From the NCBI GenBank assembly GCA_963803295.1, contig CAWDMC010000009.1:62001-126000 (forward strand): DNA of 64,000 bases. Reading direction: 5' to 3'. The translations under genes were made by a program, and so were the position numbers. Under the pieces are notes generated by a model. That model was not told where the DNA came from. It ran no database searches and saw only the letters and a program-made list of their open reading frames with translations. Of the stretch, positions 1 through 9,535 are shown piece after piece. Each line of letters opens with the position of its first letter. The stretch's first letter is position 1. Source of the DNA: CAWDMC01 sp963803295. GTDB taxonomy: Bacteria; Acidobacteriota; Terriglobia; UBA7540.

Positions 1-981
<981 letters not shown>

Positions 982-985
982 CACC

Positions 986-1128
986 GGTAGCCACGGCACG
1001 CTTTGTGTGCCGTGGGCTTGTACCCGCCGTCTGACTGCCGTACTGGATGTGTCTTCTTCGGAACGGGACCTGAGCTCAATCCGGTGGAACGCAAGGACCC
1101 ACGGCACACAAAGCGTGCCGTAGCTACC
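986..1128. repeat. pair of inverted palindromic repeats behind mtnA
   Basis: A ~30-base unit at 986-1016 recurs inverted at 1099-1128. Each unit is itself a hairpin: in the first, CCACGGCAC (991-999) pairs with GTGCCGTGG (1007-1015). The element lies between the convergent ends of mtnA and the GH127 gene, so it could act as a bidirectional terminator or RNA-stability element. It has no T-run. Similar palindromic units occur elsewhere in the window but with different sequence. Confidence 0.75.
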
Positions 1129-1134
1129 CGACTT

Positions 1135-3183
1135 TCAGGGCGCAGCGATCTCGGGAAATTCTGTGATTCGCAGTTTGGCGGCGCCGTAGGGAATCAGGGT
1201 CAGCGTTTCGACCGGTTCAGCACTCTTCACGGGACTCTCGGGCTGCGGTCCCGCGGAGCCATCAACCAGTTGCCATGCTGCGATCCGCCGGCCCTTCACT
1301 TTGATTTGAACCGGTGCTTCATCCGGACTGAAGGGATTCTGGCGGATTGCCTTCTCCACAACTCTGAATGAATGCTCCGCATGGACGCGGTCGAGTTCAA
1401 GGCCGTAGTTCCAGGGTGTGGTCGGCAGCACTTCCCAATCAGCGGCGGGCGCTTTCGCCGGTTTGGACATGCCCGTCGTGATCTTCTGCCACTTTTCCCC
1501 GATTTTGAGCGAAAACACCAGCGGACCTCGTGAGATCACTGCGGCATTGTTGTAGCCTGCCGAGACCTCGACCGGCAGAGGAAATCGGATCAGCACCACG
1601 TCGCCTTTCTTCCAGGTGCGTTGGACGGCGTGGAACTCGTCCGGATGCACCGCGGTTTGAGCCCGTCCGTTTACGGTAAGGGTGGCACCCTTCGCCCAGC
1701 CCGGAATGCGCAGGCGCAGCGCAAATGCAGTCGTTTTCGAGGGATTCACCACTAGCCGGACGACGCCAAGGAAAGGGTAGCCGGTGTCTTCGGTGATCTC
1801 AACCGGCACCCCCTTGCCTACCACCGTTTTGACTTGGTTGGGTCCATAAGCAATCGCGGCAAGACCATTATCAGGCGTGGCCATCCAAAGACTTGCGACA
1901 AATTTGGGCCAGCCCTGGTGCATATTAGCGGTGCAACAGCCAAAGTTCGGCTCCACCCCGAATACGTTGGACTCCGGTCCGTTGCTCACCCAATCACGCT
2001 TGGCCAGATTCACCATGACCTGGTTCGGCTGCTGATCGTACTGGTGCGCCCACATATCGGGCGAGAAAGTGCCCGGCAAGGCATTGTAGGCGATCTTCTC
2101 CAGACGATCGGCGAGGGCCGGGTCGCCAAAAACAGCGATCATCTGCTCGAGCGAATACTGCATCTCCACCACTGAGCACAGCTCTGTGCCCTGGGTGGGG
2201 CTGCGGCCGGCAAAATGCTCGTCGCAACTGAACATGCCATTGGGCAGCCCGTGGTATTCGTCGATCTCCTTTAATTGGCGGTAAGCCGCCTGGCGATCCG
2301 CATCGCCGCCGCTGACTTGCCACCACACGGCGGAGGTCTTCAAGGCCATGGCGTTGTTGACGCCGTGGGCGTCCATGGCGGTATCGGGATTAGCGTCCTT
2401 TTTCAGTCCAAGTTCTTGCACAGAGGTCTTTGAAGTGAAAGGGAAATTGGCAAACTCGCCCTCCCAGTCGTGGCCCTGCCGCTTCAGCGACTGAGCGAGA
2501 TCCAACAGGCTCTTATCGCCGGAGCGGTTGTACAGCCAAAGCACGCTGACCATCTCATCGGCCCAGCGGTATTTCGACCAGTCGTGCAAGGGGTGCTCGG
2601 CCAATTGCGCGCTCTGGTAATGGAAATACTTCTGCATCAGCGGAATGACGCGAGAATCGCCGGTGGCTTCCTGATATTGGGTGAGCGCCTTGAGCATCAC
2701 CATATTCGGCCACCAGTCGTTGTTCTTGGGCGGCCCGATGGCGCCATTCTCCAGCTGATGCGTGAGCGTCCACTCAATCCACTTATTGGCCTTCGCGATC
2801 AGCTTGGCATCGCCGAGGAGATAGGCCAGGGGCACGAGCCCATCAAGATAATAGGGACCGCGCTCCCAGCTTTCGCCGTTACCACCCAGCCATCCGCTAT
2901 TCGGGCCGACATCGGGCCACAACTCGTCGAGATGGCCCGAGAGGCCGTTCGCCTGGATCTCGAGCTGCCGTCTCAGCCATCCCGTTGGCTTGACGGAGGT
3001 CAGCGGCAGCGGATAGAACGTATTCGGCCGCAAGGGGTCGCGATTCTTCACCGCGGGTTGCGCCGTTTGCGATGCTGGAGCCTCGGCGGATGGATGTGCT
3101 CCAGCGAGTCCCGCGAGAGACCCGATTGGTAACAGAACTGCCACTATCATTTGGACCGACAAAATAGAACGTACTTGCCGCAT
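1135..3183 (-). CDS. secreted glycoside hydrolase family 127-like protein (beta-L-arabinofuranosidase type)
   Basis: 682 residues. The start at 3183 is chosen because AAGGAG lies 7 bases upstream and the protein then begins MRQVRSILS followed by a hydrophobic signal peptide. The catalytic region shows TELCSVVEMQYSLEQ (Glu and Cys of the zinc site) and PNFGCCTANMHQGWPKF with the Cys-Cys pair. In characterised GH127 enzymes these four residues bind zinc and one Cys is the nucleophile. A (alpha/alpha)6 barrel plus C-terminal beta domains is expected. Probable role is removal of L-arabinofuranose from plant or exopolysaccharide glycans outside the cytoplasm. It stands alone, convergent with mtnA, about 34 kb from the GH51 arabinofuranosidase. 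Exact substrate is not deducible, because this superfamily (former DUF1680) is diverse. Confidence 0.88.
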   Translation of the reverse strand: MRQVRSILSVQMIVAVLLPIGSLAGLAGAHPSAEAPASQTAQPAVKNRDPLRPNTFYPLPLTSVKPTGWLRRQLEIQANGLSGHLDELWPDVGPNSGWLGGNGESWERGPYYLDGLVPLAYLLGDAKLIAKANKWIEWTLTHQLENGAIGPPKNNDWWPNMVMLKALTQYQEATGDSRVIPLMQKYFHYQSAQLAEHPLHDWSKYRWADEMVSVLWLYNRSGDKSLLDLAQSLKRQGHDWEGEFANFPFTSKTSVQELGLKKDANPDTAMDAHGVNNAMALKTSAVWWQVSGGDADRQAAYRQLKEIDEYHGLPNGMFSCDEHFAGRSPTQGTELCSVVEMQYSLEQMIAVFGDPALADRLEKIAYNALPGTFSPDMWAHQYDQQPNQVMVNLAKRDWVSNGPESNVFGVEPNFGCCTANMHQGWPKFVASLWMATPDNGLAAIAYGPNQVKTVVGKGVPVEITEDTGYPFLGVVRLVVNPSKTTAFALRLRIPGWAKGATLTVNGRAQTAVHPDEFHAVQRTWKKGDVVLIRFPLPVEVSAGYNNAAVISRGPLVFSLKIGEKWQKITTGMSKPAKAPAADWEVLPTTPWNYGLELDRVHAEHSFRVVEKAIRQNPFSPDEAPVQIKVKGRRIAAWQLVDGSAGPQPESPVKSAEPVETLTLIPYGAAKLRITEFPEIAAP

Positions 3184-3321
3184 GAACGCTCTCCTTAAAA
3201 TGAATTGTCCCGCGAACCTTGGCGGTGGGAAGTCCGCCTCGCCGCCGCGGGAGTCAATCACGGCGGTATTCTACACCCGCTGCCGCAAAGACGCGTCAGC
3301 CCGCCGTCAGGATGCAGCTGA

Positions 3322-3567
3322 GACGATTGTGTAGTACGCCTGGGCATCATACAGGGAGCGTTCCACTGGCACAAACACGACAAGGAAGACGAGTTCTTCT
3401 ACGTCGTCGAAGGGCGACTCATGATCGACCTCGAAGGTCGAGCCGTCGAGCTTACGCCGCGGCAGGGCTTTACTGTTTCCAAGGGTGTGGTGCACCGGAC
3501 CCGCGCGCCCGAGCGAACTGTGATGCTCATGATCGAGGGCGCCGGAGTCAGTCCCACCGGGGATTGA
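3322..3567 (+). pseudogene. decayed cupin-domain gene, N-terminus lost
   Basis: The frame encodes GAFHWHKHDKEDEFFYVVEG, then GRLMIDLEG and a conserved V-x-H near the end, a typical small RmlC-like cupin with metal-binding His residues. The frame is blocked by TGA at 3319, and there is no start codon or ribosome site in frame, so the first ~25 residues of a normal ~110-residue protein are missing or shifted. It lies just upstream of the SPFH gene in the same direction. A translated fragment using an unusual start cannot be excluded. Confidence 0.65.
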
Positions 3568-3792
3568 CACTCAGGGAATCGGCCGACCAGTGCGCTCAGA
3601 AGGGACGCGAGCCGACCGGAAAAACTGCGGGATTTTGGCGGGATTACGTCGGCGCGGCGTCCACTCCTGGGACTGCAAAATCCCTTCAGAATCGCCGCCT
3701 GTTGACAGCCGGCCTTTCATTGTGCGAATTTGGGCGGGTCGAGCGCTACGGTCTCAAAGCAGTGGTTGGAACAGACCATCACCGGAGGGCAT

Positions 3793-4860
3793 ATGAGCTT
3801 TCGCGATTTCATTAAGAAACAATTCATAGATGTCATCCAATGGACGGAACCTGAAGAGGGCATTCTCGCCTATCGTTTCCCCATGCAGGACATGGAGATC
3901 CAAAACGGTGGCAAGCTTACGGTTCGCGATTCTCAAATGGCGATCTTCGTGAACGAGGGCAAAACCGCAGATGTCTTCGGACCCGGACTCTACACGCTGA
4001 ACACGCACACACTGCCGATCCTCACTTATTTGCGGAACTGGGATAAGGCGTTTCAGTCGCCTTTCAAAAGCGATGTCTACTTCTTCTCGACGCGGCAACA
4101 GGTGAATCAGCGCTGGGGAACGGCGAATCCCATCACGATTCGCGATAAGGACTTCGGCATGGTGCGGCTGCGCGGGTTCGGGATCTACGCCTGGCACATC
4201 AGCGATCCCAAGGCGTTCTACACCAAGGTCAGCGGGACTCGCGACGTCTATCGCGTGGAGGAGATCGAGGGCCAGCTTCGTAACACCATCATCGGACGAG
4301 TCACGGATACCTTCGCCGAAAGCAGCGTACCATTTCTCGATATGGCGGCCAACCAGGTGGAACTCGCGACGAAAATTGCCGATTTTCTGAAGCCATCGCT
4401 CGCCGACTTGGGTTTGACGCTCGATTCTTTTGTGGTGGAGAATCTCTCGCTGCCTGAGGAACTGCAAAAGCTGCTCGACCAGCGCATCGGCATGAACATG
4501 GTGGGCGATATGGGCCGCTACACCCAGTTTCAGGTGGCGCAATCGATCCCTACGGCGGCGGCTAATGAAGGTGGACTCGCTGGAGCGGGCGCCGGCTTGG
4601 CCGCGGGATTTGGCATGGCCCAGGCGATGACCAATGCGATGCGGCCGCCTGAGCCTTCCGCTCCCCAAGGTGCCAATCAACCGCTGCCGATGCCGCCTGT
4701 CAATCCCAGCGGATCGTCGGCTGGCAACCCGAACACGGCCGCACCAGCGAGTCTGGCCGGTGCCGGTCCTACCGGCGAAGCCAAATTCTGCATGAGCTGC
4801 GGCAAGCGGATCCCGAGGCCAGCCCGCTTTTGCCCGGAGTGCGGCGCCACTCAGGGGTGA
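3793..4860 (+). CDS. SPFH-domain protein with C-terminal zinc ribbon (YdjI/'virion core' type)
   Basis: 355 residues. The start ATG at 3793 is preceded by GGAGGG (3784-3789). Residues ~1-270 match the SPFH/band-7-like 'virion core protein' family (begins MSFRDFIKKQFIDVIQW). A Gly/Ala/Pro-rich linker follows, and the C-terminus is a zinc ribbon, CMSCGKRI...FCPECG (nt ~4789-4851). Family members such as B. subtilis YdjI are membrane-surface scaffolds linked to PspA-type envelope stress proteins. First gene of a same-strand cluster (SpeD, DUF4178, DUF4178, then DUF350, SpeE-like and amine oxidase). Cytoplasmic and membrane-associated by inference; no transmembrane helix is seen. No PspA gene is in the window. 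Gene identity is secure; function is inferred from family and context. Confidence 0.88.
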   Translation: MSFRDFIKKQFIDVIQWTEPEEGILAYRFPMQDMEIQNGGKLTVRDSQMAIFVNEGKTADVFGPGLYTLNTHTLPILTYLRNWDKAFQSPFKSDVYFFSTRQQVNQRWGTANPITIRDKDFGMVRLRGFGIYAWHISDPKAFYTKVSGTRDVYRVEEIEGQLRNTIIGRVTDTFAESSVPFLDMAANQVELATKIADFLKPSLADLGLTLDSFVVENLSLPEELQKLLDQRIGMNMVGDMGRYTQFQVAQSIPTAAANEGGLAGAGAGLAAGFGMAQAMTNAMRPPEPSAPQGANQPLPMPPVNPSGSSAGNPNTAAPASLAGAGPTGEAKFCMSCGKRIPRPARFCPECGATQG

Positions 4861-4971
4861 GCCGCCGCAAGACCGGGAAGGGAAGGCATGGAGAGAGGAA
4901 GACTTTCTTCGCTTGCGCCTGATAGATAATCGTATGCCCCTTAGGACCGCGCTCGAGACGGCTTCGGCCAG

Positions 4972-5364
4972 ATGAACAGCCAATCCCAAAGTGCTGGCGT
5001 CGAGTGGATCATCGAAGCGTATGGCTGCAACGCCGCCGCGCTTCAGGACATTTCGGAACTGCGTTTGCTCTTCGAGAGGCTGGTGAGCGATCTCGACCTG
5101 CGGCCCATCGGACAATCCGTGTGGCATCGCTTTCCCCAGACCGGCGGACTTACCGGATTCCAGCTTCTCACTGAATCCCACCTGGCTTGCCACACCTTTC
5201 CTGAACATCAGTCCTTGTGTCTGAATGTGTTTTGTTGCCGTCCACGTCCGGATTGGAATGTCGCCGGGCTACTCGAGACCCAGCTAGGCGCAAGATCGGT
5301 CCGGGTGCGGAAAATTGAGCGCGGATACGACACCGATGCCGCGGCGAGGACCAGGATCGCATGA
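4972..5364 (+). CDS. speD: S-adenosylmethionine decarboxylase proenzyme-like protein
   Basis: 130 residues, the usual size of the bacterial class of short AdoMet decarboxylases. The self-cleavage site is visible as LLTESHLACHTFPEH (cleavage expected between Glu and Ser, giving the pyruvoyl group), followed by the His and a downstream Cys (LNVFCC) of the active site. The product, decarboxylated AdoMet, donates aminopropyl groups to polyamines. The stop TGA overlaps the ATG of the next gene (ATGA at 5361-5364), so the two are translationally coupled. The partner aminopropyltransferase-like protein lies at 11363-12881, beyond the McrBC insertion. A second, housekeeping speD is not seen in this window. 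Confidence 0.9.
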   Translation: MNSQSQSAGVEWIIEAYGCNAAALQDISELRLLFERLVSDLDLRPIGQSVWHRFPQTGGLTGFQLLTESHLACHTFPEHQSLCLNVFCCRPRPDWNVAGLLETQLGARSVRVRKIERGYDTDAAARTRIA

Positions 5365-5996
5365 GCCACCCTGTCGCAAATTGTCCCAACTGTGGCGCCC
5401 GAATTGAGTTCCAATGGTCGAGCAGTGTGCAAACCGTCTGCGCCTTCTGCCGGTCGATTCTGGTGCGCACGGATGTGGACCTGAAGCGCGTGGGCCAGGT
5501 GGCAGATCTACCTCAAGGTAGCTCGCCGATCCGGATTGCGACCGAAGGTGTCTACCAGCACAAACCTTTTGTGGTAATCGGTCGCATCCTCTACGAATAC
5601 GAGCAGGGCGGTTGGAACGAGTGGCACGTCATGTTCAGCGATAGCTCGAGTGGATGGCTTTCGGACGCGCAGGACGAATACGCCGTCTCGACGATGAGTG
5701 AGGTCAAAACGCCCTTGCCGCCTTCGGATGCGATCCGGCGTGGCCAGCGCTATTCCTGGGATGGGACGAACTACGAAGTCACGACGATTACGCTGGCGCG
5801 CTATCGCGGTACCGAGGGTGAACTGCCATTCGAGTATTGGGACAAGGACTCGGCCGTGTTCGCCGACCTGCGGTCAAGTGATGGCCATTTCGCCACCCTC
5901 GATTACAGCGATGAGCAGCCTGTACTCTATTTGGGTGAACTGGTCGAATTCGACGATTTGAAGCTGAGAAACCTGAAGCAATTCGAGGGCTGGTAG
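5361..5996 (+). CDS. DUF4178 protein with N-terminal zinc ribbon
   Basis: 211 residues, start coupled to the speD stop by a 4-base overlap. The N-terminus has CPNCGARIEF and VCAFCRSILV, a four-Cys zinc ribbon (residues ~8-35). The rest is a beta-rich DUF4178-like domain with the recurring YEYEQGGWNEWHVMF signature. No membrane helix is seen, so it is probably cytoplasmic. It is the first of two DUF4178 genes; the second at 6105 has the same zinc ribbon plus membrane helices. DUF4178 has no known biochemical activity but is seen next to SpeD and DUF350 in other genomes (recollection of comparative genomics, not checked here). Confidence 0.8.
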   Translation: MSHPVANCPNCGARIEFQWSSSVQTVCAFCRSILVRTDVDLKRVGQVADLPQGSSPIRIATEGVYQHKPFVVIGRILYEYEQGGWNEWHVMFSDSSSGWLSDAQDEYAVSTMSEVKTPLPPSDAIRRGQRYSWDGTNYEVTTITLARYRGTEGELPFEYWDKDSAVFADLRSSDGHFATLDYSDEQPVLYLGELVEFDDLKLRNLKQFEGW

Positions 5997-6072
5997 GGAC
6001 AGCATGGCGACCGAACTCCTAGGGGCGCCCCTTAAGGTGCCAGTTGAGGGTGCCCGTGGGTGCCAGGAAGAA

Positions 6073-6093
6073 GGGCGGGCACAAGGCCCGCCC
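6073..6093. repeat. GC-rich palindromic repeat in front of the second DUF4178 gene
   Basis: GGGCGGGC and GCCCGCCC pair perfectly over 8 bp around the 5-base loop ACAAG. The hairpin ends 12 bases before the ATG at 6105, where a Shine-Dalgarno would be expected; none is seen. It sits in a 108-base gap that also holds near-repeats of GGTGCC. It may dampen translation or protect the mRNA 3' end of the preceding gene. Confidence 0.65.
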
Positions 6094-6104
6094 CTAATTA
6101 CATC

Positions 6105-7409
6105 ATGGGAACCACTCCACAATCCGCACCCGCAACACCGCGCGTGAGAGCGCTGAATTGCCCGAACTGCGGCGGAGCCTTGGCGATCCGCTCGTTCGAC
6201 CAGGCCGTTACCGTGGTTTGCGAAAGCTGCCGATCGATCCTGGACGCGAAGGACCCAAACCTGCAAATCCTGCAGATGTTCCAGGCGGCGCAGAAGGATA
6301 CTCCGCTCATACCGCTCGGAACGCGCGGTAAGCTGCGCGGTGAGGCTTACGAGGTCATAGGATTCCAAAGGCGTACGATCACTGTCGAAGGCGAGCAGTA
6401 CAGCTGGCGTGAGTATCTGCTGTTCAATCCTTACAAGGGCTTCCGCTATCTCACCGAATATAACGGACACTGGAACGACATCAAGCCGCTGAAGGGCCTG
6501 CCCACCGAGGTTCGGCGTTACGGCAAACCGCAGTACGAGTACCTGGGCGAGCGCTACACTCATTTTCAGACCGCTGTGGCGGAGACCACTTACGTATTGG
6601 GCGAGTTCCCCTGGCAAATACGCGTGGGTGAGCGGGTCGAAGGCCGGGATTACGTCTCGCCGCCGCGAATCCTCTCGGCCGAGACCACTGCCGAGGAGAC
6701 CACTTGGTCGCTAGGCGAGTACATGACGGGCGCTGACGTTTGGAAGAACTTCGGTTTGCCTGGCAGCCCGCCGCCGGCAATTGGCGTCTATGAGAATCAG
6801 CCTTCGCCCTACAAAGATAAGATCGGCGCGGTCTGGAAGACATGCGGACTGCTTCTTGCGGTGTTAGTGTTGTTCGCCGTTTTCTTCGAGGTGTTTGCAA
6901 GCCACAAGTACGCCTTCTATAACGAGTATCGATTTGATCCGCGCTCACCTGGAGAGCATTCGTTCGTAACCGAGGTGTTTGATTTCGAGGGACGACCCGA
7001 CGATGCGGAGATTACTATCCACACCAACCTGCATAACAACTGGGCTTACTTCAACATGGCGCTGATAAACAACGATACGGAGCACGCCTACAACTTCGGC
7101 CGCGAAGTGAGCTACTACGAAGGACGCGACAGCGACGGCCACTGGAGCGAAGGCCACGCGAATGATAGCGTGGTCGTGCCCAGTATTCCGCCGGGGCATT
7201 ACTACCTGCGTGTGGAGCCCGAGATGGACTCGAAGGCCACGCCCATGGTGTACCAGATCTGGGTAAGGCGAGGGGTTCCCGTCGGCGCCTTTTTCTGGAT
7301 CGCCGCCGTGTTGCTGATCCTGCCGGCAATCGTGATCAGTTGGCGATCGATGAAGTTCGAGGGACAGCGCTGGTCGGAAAGCGATTACGCAGGATCGAGC
7401 TCGGGTTGA
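6105..7409 (+). CDS. DUF4178 protein with zinc ribbon and two membrane helices
   Basis: 434 residues from ATG 6105. Residues ~13-40 form a zinc ribbon (LNCPNCGGALAIR, VCESCRSILD). DUF4178-like beta domains follow, with the YSWREYLLFNPYKGFRYL signature. A transmembrane helix (~245-265, LLLAVLVLFAVFFEVF), an extracytoplasmic domain of ~125 residues and a second helix (~392-414) close the protein. The C-terminal tail is short and cytoplasmic. The topology suggests a sensor or scaffold linking the envelope to cytosolic DUF4178 partners. An in-frame GTG at 6060 inside the repeat would add 15 residues, but ATG 6105 aligns better with the first DUF4178 protein. Same cluster as SpeD; the next original cluster gene is probably 10986, after the McrBC insertion. 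Confidence 0.8.
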   Translation: MGTTPQSAPATPRVRALNCPNCGGALAIRSFDQAVTVVCESCRSILDAKDPNLQILQMFQAAQKDTPLIPLGTRGKLRGEAYEVIGFQRRTITVEGEQYSWREYLLFNPYKGFRYLTEYNGHWNDIKPLKGLPTEVRRYGKPQYEYLGERYTHFQTAVAETTYVLGEFPWQIRVGERVEGRDYVSPPRILSAETTAEETTWSLGEYMTGADVWKNFGLPGSPPPAIGVYENQPSPYKDKIGAVWKTCGLLLAVLVLFAVFFEVFASHKYAFYNEYRFDPRSPGEHSFVTEVFDFEGRPDDAEITIHTNLHNNWAYFNMALINNDTEHAYNFGREVSYYEGRDSDGHWSEGHANDSVVVPSIPPGHYYLRVEPEMDSKATPMVYQIWVRRGVPVGAFFWIAAVLLILPAIVISWRSMKFEGQRWSESDYAGSSSG

Positions 7410-7450
7410 ATTCTCCGGTGTACTGGAGTTTCCTGCGCAGTCTCGCTTTG

Positions 7451-7472
7451 TCGTGCTTAATCGTGCTAGACT
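7451..7472 (+). promoter_or_regulatory. promoter/operator of the ribbon-helix-helix gene
   Basis: Two adjacent 10-base direct repeats, TCGTGCTTAA and TCGTGCTAGA (7451-7470), overlap an extended -10 box (TGC-TAGACT, -10 at 7467-7472). The -10 ends 6 bases before the ATG at 7479, so transcription would start at or next to the start codon (leaderless). Ribbon-helix-helix proteins often bind tandem repeats one helical turn apart, so autoregulation is likely. Confidence 0.55.
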
Positions 7473-7478
7473 ATATCT

Positions 7479-7739
7479 ATGAGAACGACCAAGACTCTAT
7501 CCGTGACTTTGCCCCCGGAAATGCTTTTGCGTGCCGAGGAACTGGCGAAAAAGGAAAATCGCACGATGAGCGAATTGGTGCGCGAGGCCTTGCGGCAGTA
7601 CGAACGGCAACGCTGGTGGGAGGAGACCAACGCCTACGGCCGTGCGCGAGCACAAGCATTGGGCATCGGTGAGGGCGACGTGGACAGGTTGATCCATGAA
7701 GTGCGCCAGAAGAAGCACTCCGGACGTGTGCGGAAATAG
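7479..7739 (+). CDS. ribbon-helix-helix (CopG/Arc-type) DNA-binding protein, antitoxin-like
   Basis: 86 residues. The N-terminus KTLSVTLPPEMLLRAEELAK followed by RTMSELVREALRQYER is a classic ribbon-helix-helix fold; the C-terminal half is the charged toxin-binding-type tail. In most genomes such proteins are the antitoxin of a PIN-type toxin gene that starts at the antitoxin's stop. Here only the start of such a frame is seen after the stop (GTG CGG TTG TGA) and it closes at once, so no toxin partner is present. The next gene is mcrB. It may be an orphan antitoxin, a repressor of mcrBC, or a leftover of the insertion that split the polyamine cluster. Confidence 0.8.
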   Translation: MRTTKTLSVTLPPEMLLRAEELAKKENRTMSELVREALRQYERQRWWEETNAYGRARAQALGIGEGDVDRLIHEVRQKKHSGRVRK

Positions 7740-7791
7740 TGCGGTTGTGAGAATCTCGGCTGAGCGCTATCACCCCTGAGGGGAAGGGAAA

Positions 7792-9489
7792 TTGACTAAG
7801 CAGGAGTTTAACGAAATCCGCGGCTTCTTTACAAGCCTGCAAGTCCACGAAGAGGAGATTGGTCAGGACGGGGACCGTTCTACTGTGAAAGTAACGTATT
7901 CTCGTTCTCGCGACGACAGGACCTTCACAATCCAGCCTCTTTACTATAGGGAAGAACTTTTGTGGAGGCCGGACGGGAACGTTATGCGCCTCGCCTTGGA
8001 CCACGAGCAGCACAAATGGCCCAAGGATTATAACGACATTGATGATGTTGTGAAGCCAGAGATGGTTGGTCTCTGTGATGGCGATAGGCAGGCATTTCGC
8101 AAGCTCCTTGACGATGTTGAGACGAGGATCCGCCACGCTTTACGAGAGGGTGCTGGCCAATATCTTGGGGCCAACATCCTAAACAATAATCATTGGCATG
8201 ACACGATAAGGCTTATCCAGGCCTGCCTGGAGAACCCCCTCGAGGTAGCGCAAGTTCTGGGCGAGGGAACCAGCCCGCCTCTTAACAGCCGTGATGTGAT
8301 CCCCCGCCCAAGAAAAGGGATGGTCTACCGTTGGCGGCGAGATTTTAATGCGATGCCCGGCGAAGAGCCCTGGCGCGTAGATGGGAGAATGCCGACGTGG
8401 CCCTTTCGTGAGATGTTGCGCAGTGGTTACGGAATTGTGAACAGACTCATGGGCAACGCACGACAATACCCGCCACCTGCACCTCACCCGCCACCTGCAC
8501 CTCCGGATGGCCCAGAAAAAGGGGATAAGGGAATGCGATATCAGAGGCTTTGTGATCAGACTTACCTTAAGCCCCGTTTCTTTGAGCGAGTCGAGAAGCT
8601 ACTCAAGGAGCATCACCAAATTATCCTGGAGGGGCCGCCCGGATCGGGCAAGACATGGGTGGGAAGACATTTCGGGCGCTGGTTTACCTACGAGGAAGAC
8701 AGTTACGGTCGCTGGCTGGACAAGAAAGAACTACCTGCCAATGTCGAGAACTGTTTTGTTATTGTCCAGTTTCATGAGTCCTATGGCTATGAAGATTTCT
8801 TTGAAGGCATCAGGCCAGTCCTCATCGACAAAGATGGCAAACGAATTCTCTCGAACGACACGACAACGAGCATCCAGAACGTCGCTTATCAAAACGTGCG
8901 GGGGACTTTCAAGGAGTTGTGTGAGCGGGCGCAGGACAATCCCGACAAGCGCTTCGTGCTGCTTATCGACGAGATCAACCGTGGGAAAACAAGCCGAATC
9001 TTCGGCGAGTTGCTGTACCTCCTGGAGTACAGGGACGAAAACGAAAAGATCCGTTTGGCTTCTGGCGATGAATTTTGGATTCCGAAGAATATCTTCCTGA
9101 TTGGGACAATGAACACGGCTGACAGAAGCATCGCGCTTGTGGATTACGCGCTGCGACGCCGTTTTAAGTTTGTGACCCTGCGACCCTACGAGAAGAGGGG
9201 CGATAATGCAGAGGCTCCCGTATTGAAGGGGTGGCTGGAAAAGAAACGCGTGACTGATGCGGCCGAGATTGTCGCCCTCTTTTGCGAACTCAACAAGAGA
9301 GTTTCCGAATTCAACGAGCACCTTACCGTCGGCCACAGCTATTTCATGCTTAGAGACGCAGACATTAAGCCCGGCTCCCCCTACCCCGACGAAGCCCTTC
9401 GAGATATCTGGGAGTTTTCCATCATGCCATTGTTGGCTGAATATGAACCCGGTCGCCGGGCGGATGAGCTGGAAAGCGCTACGGTTTGA
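7792..9489 (+). CDS. mcrB: McrB-like AAA+ GTPase subunit of a modification-dependent restriction system
   Basis: 565 residues. TTG start at 7792 follows GGGAAGGGAA; a CCCC-TGA-GGGG hairpin (7773-7783) partly covers this ribosome site. Residues ~255-555 are the McrB AAA+ domain: Walker A GPPGSGKT (~281), the McrB motif QFHESYGYEDFFEG, Walker B LLIDEINRGKTSRIFGELL (~390), and sensor IGTMNTADRSIALVDYALRRRF. The ~220-residue N-terminal region is not a recognised modified-base-binding domain. It is joined by a linker with repeated PPPAP at residues ~224-237. With McrC it would translocate and cut DNA bearing modified bases, a phage defence. The gene pair looks more AT-rich than the flanking genes, suggesting acquisition. 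The family is secure; the target is unknown. Confidence 0.93.
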   Translation: MTKQEFNEIRGFFTSLQVHEEEIGQDGDRSTVKVTYSRSRDDRTFTIQPLYYREELLWRPDGNVMRLALDHEQHKWPKDYNDIDDVVKPEMVGLCDGDRQAFRKLLDDVETRIRHALREGAGQYLGANILNNNHWHDTIRLIQACLENPLEVAQVLGEGTSPPLNSRDVIPRPRKGMVYRWRRDFNAMPGEEPWRVDGRMPTWPFREMLRSGYGIVNRLMGNARQYPPPAPHPPPAPPDGPEKGDKGMRYQRLCDQTYLKPRFFERVEKLLKEHHQIILEGPPGSGKTWVGRHFGRWFTYEEDSYGRWLDKKELPANVENCFVIVQFHESYGYEDFFEGIRPVLIDKDGKRILSNDTTTSIQNVAYQNVRGTFKELCERAQDNPDKRFVLLIDEINRGKTSRIFGELLYLLEYRDENEKIRLASGDEFWIPKNIFLIGTMNTADRSIALVDYALRRRFKFVTLRPYEKRGDNAEAPVLKGWLEKKRVTDAAEIVALFCELNKRVSEFNEHLTVGHSYFMLRDADIKPGSPYPDEALRDIWEFSIMPLLAEYEPGRRADELESATV

Positions 9490-9535
9490 ATGCATTGCAG
9501 GCCGTCGTTCGGGGTCGGAAACGTGAATGAAATGA

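Noticed and set aside
3754..5208. Long open frame on the minus strand (484 codons) opposite the SPFH and speD genes
   Set aside because: It is antisense to well-recognised proteins, has low-complexity Arg/His-rich composition and no ribosome site; high GC keeps the frame open.
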